This document shows, in pieces, positions 6,343 to 11,388 of a stretch of 11,388 nucleotides of DNA. The notes below the pieces were generated by a model. That model searched no databases, was not told the origin of the DNA, and was given only the letters and a program-made list of their open reading frames with translations. Numbering within the stretch: position 1 is the stretch's first letter; each line of letters begins with the position of its first letter. The translations under genes were made by a program, and so were the position numbers. Location: positions 1 to 11,388 of the forward strand of contig USKH01000020.1 in the NCBI GenBank assembly GCA_900555125.1. Reading direction: 5' to 3'. The DNA is from an uncultured Clostridium sp. Lineage in GTDB: Bacteria > Bacillota > Clostridia > Christensenellales > Pumilibacteraceae.

Positions 6343-8238
6343 GTGAAAAAATCTGTTTTTCGGGAAAACGAATTTACCGCAATATGGAGCGGCGACGTTA
6401 AAGCGCGTGATACGTACGTCGATTTTAAGGACTGTTTTGCGGCTGATTGCTGCGGCGAGCGAATATTTCTTGAAATTTCGTGCGACAGCAATTATTCGGC
6501 GAATGTTAACGGCAAACCGGTTGCGTTTTCGGCGTGTTCGGACTTCCCTTTTTCCCGCGAATACGATAAAATCGATATAACCGAATATTGCAAAGAAAAC
6601 AATCAATTGTTTATCACCGTGTGGCATTACGGCGAGGACAGCCAGGTGTACATAAACGCCGACGCGTTTTTGGCGTACAAAGTTATTCAAGGCGGAAAAA
6701 CGCTTGCCGAAAGCGGCAGAAACACGCTCTCCCGCATAAATCCGTTCTATAAAAGCGGATACCGCAAGAAAATTACCGTGCAACTGGGTTACAGCTTTCT
6801 TTTCGACGCGAACGGCGACAATAACGCGCCTTTTACTAACAGTGACGAAGCGGGCAAAATTTTCGCAACCGAAAGAAAACGTAAGCCGCTGAGCCTTATC
6901 GGTCGGGCAAAAGGAGAAGCTCGGAAAACCGACGGCGGATATCTTGTCGATTTCGGGCGGGAAGTAGTGGGGTATCCCGATTTTTCGTTTATAAGCGACG
7001 TCAAACAGAAAATTACGGTGTCGTACGGCGAGCATCTTACTGCCGATGGCAAAGTCCCGCGGATTATCGGCGACCGAGATTTCAGCGCGGAATATGTGGC
7101 AAAACCGGGAAACAACGAGTATTTCAACTCTTTTCGTCGGTTTGCTTGTCGATATATGTTTGTCGAAAGCGAAAAAGATATAGAAATCGATTATATCGGA
7201 CTTAACGAAGTTGAGTATCTCGTCAAGCAGAAGGAATTTACGCTCTCCGACCGATTTTTGCAGGACATTTACGACGCGGGAGTTCGCACTCTGCGCGCGT
7301 GCATGCACGAGCATTACGAGGACTGCCCGTGGCGCGAGCAGGCTTTGTACGCGCTGGACAGCCGAAATCAGATGCTGTGCGGTTACTATGCGTTCGAGGG
7401 TAGTGAATATCAGCGGTATAATCTCACGCTACTCGCCAAAAGTCTGGACGGCGGCTTGCTGGCGATATGCGCTCCGAGCGGCGTTAAGCTACCCATTCCT
7501 TTCTTTTCGCTGATGTTTTTCGTTCAGACGTACGAATATGTCGCTCACACGGGCGACCGCAGCATTCTCGATGAAGTCGGAGATACGCTCAAAGCTCTTT
7601 ACGGGACTTTTTCGTCCCGGGTGAACGAGGACGGACTTATTCCCGTTTTCCCGTCGCCGTGCTGGAATTTTTACGAGTGGAGCGACGGCAGCTGTGACTG
7701 CGTTAAGGACGAGCGGGGCAACGTTATCGAAAATCAATACGACCTTATTCTTAACTGCGCTTACGTGTACGCTATGCGCGCTTACGGGCAATTGTCCGGC
7801 GTTGAGATTGGCGTCGAAAAAACGGCTCGGGCTATCGAAAAGACTTTTTTCTCCGCGGAAAAAGGAATGTATAAACTGAACACGCTTACGGAAAATTATT
7901 CGCAGCTCGGAAACGCTTTTGCTCTTCTTATAGGATTGGGCGACGATAAGCTTGCCGAAAAAACAGTTTGCGGGAATGGAATGATTCCCATTACGCTGTC
8001 GATGAATACGTTTTTATACGACGCGCTTATTAAACGTGGCGAAAAATACCGTGATTTCATTGTCGAAGACATAAAAAATAAGTACGGGAAAATGCTGTCC
8101 GGCGAGACAGGGACTTTTTGGGAAACCGAACTCGGTGCGGCGGATTTCGGCGGAGCAGGCAGCCTTTGCCATGGCTGGTCGGCAATCCCCGTGTATTATT
8201 TGCAGTGCTTTTTCGGGGAAAACCGCACTTTTTTGTAA
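6343..8238 (+). CDS. GH78-like alpha-L-rhamnosidase family protein, short C-terminus
   Basis: This 631-aa protein without a signal peptide probably hydrolyses terminal alpha-L-rhamnosyl groups of imported glycosides. Residues about 1-290 form the beta-sandwich lead-in. Residues about 300-620 look like the (alpha/alpha)6 barrel, with the signature HYEDCPWREQALYALDSRNQM (spanning 324-344) and FWETELG (592-598) leading to SLCHGWSAIP (607-616). GTG 6343 follows AGGAG (6332-6336) by 6 nt. In classical GH78 enzymes the motif is DCPQRDER, with a catalytic Glu; here Gln333 sits at that position and Glu332 at the Asp. Glu594 in the second motif is retained. The protein stops just after HGWSAIPVYYLQ, so the usual C-terminal beta-sandwich (about 75 aa) is missing. 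Its last three codons and stop lie in a repeat. It may be trimmed, a natural variant, or acting on another substrate. Confidence 0.8.
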   Translation: MKKSVFRENEFTAIWSGDVKARDTYVDFKDCFAADCCGERIFLEISCDSNYSANVNGKPVAFSACSDFPFSREYDKIDITEYCKENNQLFITVWHYGEDSQVYINADAFLAYKVIQGGKTLAESGRNTLSRINPFYKSGYRKKITVQLGYSFLFDANGDNNAPFTNSDEAGKIFATERKRKPLSLIGRAKGEARKTDGGYLVDFGREVVGYPDFSFISDVKQKITVSYGEHLTADGKVPRIIGDRDFSAEYVAKPGNNEYFNSFRRFACRYMFVESEKDIEIDYIGLNEVEYLVKQKEFTLSDRFLQDIYDAGVRTLRACMHEHYEDCPWREQALYALDSRNQMLCGYYAFEGSEYQRYNLTLLAKSLDGGLLAICAPSGVKLPIPFFSLMFFVQTYEYVAHTGDRSILDEVGDTLKALYGTFSSRVNEDGLIPVFPSPCWNFYEWSDGSCDCVKDERGNVIENQYDLILNCAYVYAMRAYGQLSGVEIGVEKTARAIEKTFFSAEKGMYKLNTLTENYSQLGNAFALLIGLGDDKLAEKTVCGNGMIPITLSMNTFLYDALIKRGEKYRDFIVEDIKNKYGKMLSGETGTFWETELGAADFGGAGSLCHGWSAIPVYYLQCFFGENRTFL

Positions 8239-8337
8239 AAAAGTGGGCAAAAAACTTTTGAGTTAGGGTTATTGTAGTATCAGAGTTGGTTTTTCTGCTT
8301 ATGTATTGTAGATTACCGACCTTACTTTTGTAAAAAA
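8226..8337 (+). repeat. Family A palindromic repeat, copy 2
   Basis: CACTTTTTT-GT-AAAAAAGTG followed by GGCAAAAAACTTTTGAGTTA, then a linker and a hairpin (GTTGGT at 8285-8290 with ACCGAC; inner TCTGC with GTAGA). It ends ACTTTTGTAAAAAAG. It supplies the last three codons and TAA of the GH78-like gene. Compared with 5941-5980, the only changes in 40 bases are TT to CA and AA to TG, which keep the stem paired. It fills most of the gap 8239-8459. Confidence 0.8.
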
Positions 8338-8340
8338 GCA

Positions 8341-8365
8341 CCGTACTTTTTTTTCAAAAAAAGCA
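8341..8365. repeat. Degenerate family A palindrome
   Basis: CCG followed by TACTTTTTTTT-C-AAAAAAAGCA. It shares the CCG-[T/C]AC-T-run start with the palindromes at 5912 and 8223 but has lost perfect symmetry. It lies directly upstream of the promoter of the LRR lipoprotein gene. Confidence 0.6.
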
Positions 8366-8380
8366 GGAGAGGTGATTTGC

Positions 8381-8410
8381 TTGACAAAACGAGATGATGC
8401 GCGGTATAAT
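8381..8410 (+). promoter_or_regulatory. Sigma-A promoter of the LRR lipoprotein gene
   Basis: Perfect TTGACA at 8381-8386, an 18-nt spacer, and perfect TATAAT at 8405-8410. The start near 8417 gives a leader of about 43 nt with AAAGGAG at 8445-8451. This is among the strongest promoters in the window, suggesting substantial constitutive expression. Confidence 0.85.
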
Positions 8411-8459
8411 ATTTACGATAATTACCCTGATTTGACGTTTTGGTAAAGGAGAATACGAC

Positions 8460-10055
8460 ATGAAAAAATCGGTAAAAATCGTTCTGATCACGATGTTATG
8501 CGTGCTGGCGTTTACGTCGCTTTTCGCATTATCGGCGTGCGAGTGCAAGCACGAGTGGAGCGAATGGACGACAAAGAAAGAAGCGACTTGCGAAACCGAA
8601 GGCGAGAAAACTCGTTCGTGCGGCAAGTGTGGAGAGAGCGAAAAGCAAGCGTTGCCGGCGCTCGGACACGCAGAAGTGATTGACGAAGCAGTAGAAGCAA
8701 CATGCACAAAAACCGGCTTGACGGAAGGCAAACATTGTTCTCGTTGCAATGCAGTATTTGTAAAGCAGGAAATTGTAAAAGCACTCGGACATAAAAATAA
8801 AAACGGAATATGTTTAACTTGCAACGAGGATATTTCCACAAAGGGGTTGGAATATCTTGACGGAGAAGAAGATAACACGCTGATTTTGGCAGGAATGGGC
8901 GCTGCAACAGATAAAAATATTATAATTCCCTCTGTTTACAATGGTAAGAAGATTGTTTCGATTGATAAAAGTTGTTTTCGCGGAAACACCAATATTGTTT
9001 CCGTGGATATTCCCGACAGCGTAACGAGTATAGGAGATTGGGCGTTCGGGGAATGCAGCAGTCTTACAAGCATAACCATCCCGGACAGTGTAACGAGCAT
9101 AAGAGAATGTGCATTCTGGGGCTGCAGCAGTCTTACAAGCATAACCATCCCGAACAGCGTAACGAGTATAGGGGATGAGGCGTTCTCCGGTTGCAGCAGT
9201 CTTACAAGCATAACCATCCCGGACAGTGTAATGGGCATAGGAGAATATGCGTTCTCCGAGTGCAGCAGTCTTACAAGCATAACCATCCCGAACAGTGTAA
9301 CGAGTATCGGTAGGTATGCGTTCAGGGGCTGTGCCAAACTGAGACAGTATGAAAACGGAATATACTATGTGGACGGTTGGGCTGTCGATGCAAATAAGAG
9401 TATAGTAAAAGCCGTTATAAAAGAAGGAACGCGCGGTATTGCCGGTGCGGCGTTCAATGGCTGCAGCGGACTTACAAGCGTAACAATCGGAAACAGCGTA
9501 ACTTCTATCGGTGATTATGCGTTCGAGCGTTGCATCAGTCTTACAAGCATAACCATTCCTGACAGTGTAACGAGTATAGGACAAGATGCGTTCTCCGGTT
9601 GCAGCAGACTTACGAGCATAACCATTCCTGACAGCGTAACGAGTATCGGCGATTCTGCGTTCTGGGGTTGCAGCGGACTTACGAGCGTAACAATCGGAAA
9701 CAGCGTGACTTCTATCGGTAATTCTGCGTTCTATGGTTGCAGCGGTTTAACAAGCGTAACAATCGGAAACAGCGTAACTTCTATCGGTGATAGGGCGTTC
9801 TATGGTTGCAGCAGTCTTACGAGCATAACCATCCCGGACAGTGTAACGAGCATAGGGGAATGGGCGTTCTACGATTGCAGCAGTCTTACGAGCATAACCA
9901 TCCCGGACAGCGTAACGAGTATAGGGGATGGGGCGTTCAGTGGCTGTAAAAAGCTTAAAGAAGTTAATTACAGGGGAACGGAGGAACAATGGATGAAAAT
10001 AAAGATAGGCTCTTATAACGCCTATTTGACAGGCGCAGAGAGAAATTATATTTAA
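8460..10055 (+). CDS. BspA-like leucine-rich-repeat (LRR_5) surface lipoprotein
   Basis: This 531-aa protein is probably exported and lipid-anchored. A signal peptide (residues 1-26) ends in the lipobox L24-S25-A26-C27. Residues 29-126 hold two and a half copies of a Cys-rich module (HEWSEW, then ATC and GxxxRxCxxCG, then ALGH) with Cys pairs 54/57, 93/96 and 118/121. From about 165 to 500 there are about thirteen 23-aa LRR_5 repeats of the form TSITIPDSVTSIGxxAFxGCSSL. They are split into two blocks by a non-repeat island (residues 295-322, with YENGIYYVDGWAVDANKS). The C-terminal cap (NYRGTEEQWMKIKIGSYNAYL) is typical of such proteins. The family mediates adhesion or unknown extracellular binding, so the ligand cannot be told. 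ATG 8460 follows AAAGGAG by 8 nt. It is flanked by its own promoter and terminator. Confidence 0.9.
   Translation: MKKSVKIVLITMLCVLAFTSLFALSACECKHEWSEWTTKKEATCETEGEKTRSCGKCGESEKQALPALGHAEVIDEAVEATCTKTGLTEGKHCSRCNAVFVKQEIVKALGHKNKNGICLTCNEDISTKGLEYLDGEEDNTLILAGMGAATDKNIIIPSVYNGKKIVSIDKSCFRGNTNIVSVDIPDSVTSIGDWAFGECSSLTSITIPDSVTSIRECAFWGCSSLTSITIPNSVTSIGDEAFSGCSSLTSITIPDSVMGIGEYAFSECSSLTSITIPNSVTSIGRYAFRGCAKLRQYENGIYYVDGWAVDANKSIVKAVIKEGTRGIAGAAFNGCSGLTSVTIGNSVTSIGDYAFERCISLTSITIPDSVTSIGQDAFSGCSRLTSITIPDSVTSIGDSAFWGCSGLTSVTIGNSVTSIGNSAFYGCSGLTSVTIGNSVTSIGDRAFYGCSSLTSITIPDSVTSIGEWAFYDCSSLTSITIPDSVTSIGDGAFSGCKKLKEVNYRGTEEQWMKIKIGSYNAYLTGAERNYI
9000..9331 (+). repeat. 69-bp tandem repeats encoding LRR_5 units, block 1
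   Basis: About five in-frame units of 69 bp. The phrase AGTCTTACAAGCATAACC recurs at 9060, 9129 and 9198, exactly 69 nt apart. Identity is high at the DNA level, including third codon positions, which points to recent duplication or gene conversion. Confidence 0.9.
9449..9951 (+). repeat. 69-bp tandem repeats encoding LRR_5 units, block 2
   Basis: About seven in-frame 69-bp units of two sub-types. One reads TSITIPDSVTSIG and resembles block 1. The other reads TSVTIGNSVTSIG (from about 9469, 9670 and 9739) with its own shared bases. The mixed order suggests shuffling by unequal recombination. Confidence 0.9.
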
Positions 10056-10093
10056 CAAAACGGGTTATCGATAATTTGAAATAACGTAACGAC

Positions 10094-10131
10094 AAAAAGC
10101 ACGGCGGAAAAATCGTCGTGTTTTTGTGTTT
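10094..10131 (+). terminator. Rho-independent terminator of the LRR lipoprotein gene
   Basis: CACGGCG (10100-10106), loop gaaaaat and CGTCGTG (10114-10120) form a 7-bp stem with one G-U pair. The stem is extended by upstream A's pairing with the following TTTTT. It lies 38 nt after the stop codon. Confidence 0.85.
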
Positions 10132-10144
10132 AGCAAGAAGATAA

Positions 10145-10197
10145 CCCTCTTCGTCGACTGACGCCGCCATCTCTCCCGAAGGACGAGGTTTTAAAAC
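10145..10197 (-). repeat. Family B palindromic repeat, copy 3
   Basis: It begins CCCTCTTCGTCGACTGACG and ends GACGAGGTTTTAAAAC on the plus strand. It matches the reverse complement of 6250-6302 at about 46 of 53 positions. It sits alone between the LRR terminator and the small minus-strand ORF. The remaining bases 10198-10266 hold nothing else that I can support. Confidence 0.75.
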
Positions 10198-10266
10198 GCG
10201 GAAAATGCCGTGATAAACGATATTATTACGGTACTATAAAATCCCTTTTTCCGCTTTCCAAAATCG

Positions 10267-10386
10267 TCAACTTTTGGACGTGTCGGCGACGTCGTCGGGA
10301 GCAATCATTGTGTATTTGGCGAGGTGGCGGTACACGGGCGCGCCGGGTTTGTTTCTCAGAACGTACTTTTTATTGTGTGATTTCAT
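10267..10386 (-). CDS. Small hypothetical protein, 39 aa
   Basis: A 39-codon frame starts at ATG 10386 (minus strand) with a perfect GGAGGT at 10396-10391, only 4 nt away. This is one of the best ribosome binding sites in the window. The product, MKSHNKKYVLRNKPGAPVYR and then 19 more residues ending DDVADTSKS, is basic at the N-terminus, acidic near the end and has no membrane segment. I do not recognise it. A longer frame reaches to 10530 but would run into the divergent ribokinase-like gene and its promoter, so the internal ATG is preferred. A minus-strand TATAAT at 10449-10444 could be its -10. It may be a real small protein divergent from the kinase gene; homologues would settle it. Confidence 0.5.
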   Translation of the reverse strand: MKSHNKKYVLRNKPGAPVYRHLAKYTMIAPDDVADTSKS

Positions 10387-10412
10387 AAAAACCTCCTTGC
10401 CGTATTGTGTGC

Positions 10413-10439
10413 TTCCCGCTTGACAAATATAAGCGGAAA
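10413..10439. promoter_or_regulatory. Palindromic operator candidate over the ribokinase-like promoter
   Basis: TTCCCGCTT (10413-10421) and AAGCGGAAA (10431-10439) are inverted arms matching at eight of nine positions around a 9-bp spacer. The palindrome covers the -35 TTGACA (10420-10425). Position and symmetry suit a dimeric repressor controlling the divergent small ORF and kinase gene. The regulator is unknown. Confidence 0.5.
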
Positions 10440-10448
10440 TGGTATTAT
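10420..10448 (+). promoter_or_regulatory. Sigma-A promoter of the ribokinase-like gene
   Basis: Perfect TTGACA at 10420-10425, a 17-nt spacer, and TATTAT at 10443-10448 with TG at 10440-10441 (extended -10). The start near 10455 is close to a GTGA-caa-TCAC inverted repeat at 10456-10466, a second possible operator. Confidence 0.8.
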
Positions 10449-10487
10449 ATTCGTAGTGACAATCACGAAAAAACGGAGAAAAAAAGT

Positions 10488-11388
10488 ATGATATACGTTC
10501 TCGGAAGCATAAATACGGATATGGTGGCAACAGTACCGTACATGCCGGTCAACGGCGAAACCATTTCGGCTACTAAATTTTTCACGACGGCAGGGGGAAA
10601 AGGTTCCAATCAGGCGGTCGCAATAGCAAAACTGGGCGGAAAAGTAAAAATGATAGGAAAGGTGGGCGATGACGCTCAGGGCAAAGACCTTATAGCAAAT
10701 CTCCTTGCTTGCGGAGCGGACGCATCAAACGTAACTCTTTCCTCTTGTCCCACCGGCGTTGCCATGATAGTGGTGGAAAACGGAGACAATCGCATTATTC
10801 TGTCCGCCGGAGCCAATCACGACTATTGCGAAGAGGACGTGGACGAAGGGCTGAAAGACGCCAAAGAGGGCGATTATCTTATAATGCAACTGGAAATTCC
10901 CATGGATACGGTGTGCTACGCTGCCGAGCTTGCGCATAAAAAGAAAATGAAGGTCGTGCTTAATCCGGCACCCGCCGTCGCACTTCCCGAACGTCTGCTC
11001 GAAAACACGGATATTATCTGCCCCAACGAGAGCGAAACCGAAATTTTAACGGGCATAGCGGTCAAGGACGACGCGTCGCTTGCCGCAGCCGTGTCTGCGC
11101 TTTACCGCGCGGGTGTAAAAAACGTCGTGATAACCATGGGCGGCAAGGGAGCATACGTCACAAACGGCTCGGTAATAACGCACATTCCGCCCAGAAAAGT
11201 AAAAGTAGTGGATACGACGGGGGCGGGCGATTCATTTATGGGAGGTTTTCTCTATAAATTGACAGACGCAAATATAATGCCATCAGAGATTTCCTGTGAA
11301 GAACTTCGGAAGTTCGGTGATTTTGCGGCAAATGTTGCGGCTTTTTGTGTTTCAAAACGCGGCGCTATAAATGCAATGCCTTCTCTTG
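10488..11388 (+). CDS. rbsK: Ribokinase-like PfkB-family sugar kinase, 3' end cut by window
   Basis: This cytoplasmic kinase probably phosphorylates D-ribose (or a related sugar) at O5 with ATP, feeding the pentose phosphate pathway. The 300 codons present cover nearly the whole protein; ribokinases are usually about 300-310 aa. Visible landmarks are the N-terminal GSINTDMV (6-13), the PfkB signature TAGGKGSNQAVAIAKLG (34-50), LNPAPA (158-163), PNESE (179-183), ITMGGKGA (215-222) and DTTGAGDSF (242-250) with catalytic-base Asp248. The motif set is that of RbsK rather than fructokinase. No frameshift is seen. ATG 10488 follows CGGAG (10474-10478) by 9 nt. It has its own promoter and a palindrome over its -35 element, so repression in the absence of sugar is likely. 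A transporter may follow beyond the window. Confidence 0.9.
   Translation, partial: MIYVLGSINTDMVATVPYMPVNGETISATKFFTTAGGKGSNQAVAIAKLGGKVKMIGKVGDDAQGKDLIANLLACGADASNVTLSSCPTGVAMIVVENGDNRIILSAGANHDYCEEDVDEGLKDAKEGDYLIMQLEIPMDTVCYAAELAHKKKMKVVLNPAPAVALPERLLENTDIICPNESETEILTGIAVKDDASLAAAVSALYRAGVKNVVITMGGKGAYVTNGSVITHIPPRKVKVVDTTGAGDSFMGGFLYKLTDANIMPSEISCEELRKFGDFAANVAAFCVSKRGAINAMPSL

Noticed and set aside
6286..7314. 342-aa open frame on the minus strand opposite the GH78-like gene
   Set aside because: It is long but has no family motifs, its start has no support, and the plus strand carries clear glycosidase signatures.
8814..9584. 256-aa open frame on the minus strand through the LRR repeats
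   Set aside because: It is the antisense reading of the 69-bp repeats, with no ribosome binding site and a repeated low-information product. The plus strand has signal peptide, promoter and terminator.
9000..9951. CRISPR-like array
   Set aside because: The 69-bp repeats are in frame, contiguous, lack unique spacers and encode LRR units.
10387..10530. Longer start for the minus-strand small ORF
   Set aside because: It would overlap the ribokinase-like promoter and start. The internal ATG has a near-perfect GGAGGT.

Overview
The window looks like chromosomal DNA of a low-to-mid G+C Gram-positive anaerobe, most likely an uncultured gut or rumen member of the Clostridia (Bacillota). This is an inference. 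It rests on strong GGAG-type ribosome binding sites, sigma-A promoters (several with an extended -10), a cupin/AraC regulator beside a clan GH-A glycosidase and a sugar-type MFS carrier, a fused Fe-S L-serine dehydratase, a BspA-like leucine-rich-repeat lipoprotein, and palindromic intergenic repeats of a kind common in this class. No rRNA, tRNA, phage or CRISPR locus is visible.

Layout. 85-1464 (+) is an MFS carrier that meets an AraC-family regulator (2276-1461, -) tail to tail on one shared TTAA. The regulator is divergent from a GH39-like beta-glycosidase (2406-3713, +). The 129-bp gap between them holds a clear regulator promoter inside a long imperfect inverted repeat. These three genes read as a small glycoside-use locus. 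Next come two independently promoted housekeeping genes: mntP, a manganese exporter (3845-4417), which ends at a strong terminator, and a single-chain L-serine dehydratase (4697-5935). A repeat-rich 407-bp gap follows, then a GH78-like rhamnosidase-type protein (6343-8238), more repeats, an LRR_5 lipoprotein (8460-10055) with its own promoter and terminator, another palindromic repeat, a 39-aa minus-strand small ORF (10386-10267), and a divergent ribokinase-like gene (10488 onward) cut by the window end.

The most interesting material is between the genes. Family A (about 110 bp) has two full copies, at 5941-6053 and 8226-8337. Its first 40 bases differ at only four positions, and those four form two compensatory base-pair changes in a palindromic stem, so a DNA or RNA fold seems to be conserved. 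Palindromes of this family supply the stop codons and last residues of both the serine dehydratase and the GH78-like protein, and both proteins lack the C-terminus expected of their families. Family B (about 50 bp) occurs three times. Two copies face each other between the promoter and start of the GH78-like gene, and could fold as one long cruciform or RNA hairpin.

Functionally, the two glycosidases, the carrier and the ribokinase suggest plant-glycan or glycoside scavenging feeding pentoses or deoxysugars into metabolism. The serine dehydratase would supply pyruvate, and the LRR lipoprotein is probably surface-exposed. No single previously undescribed enzyme system stands out. The repeat families are the best candidates for undescribed biology here.
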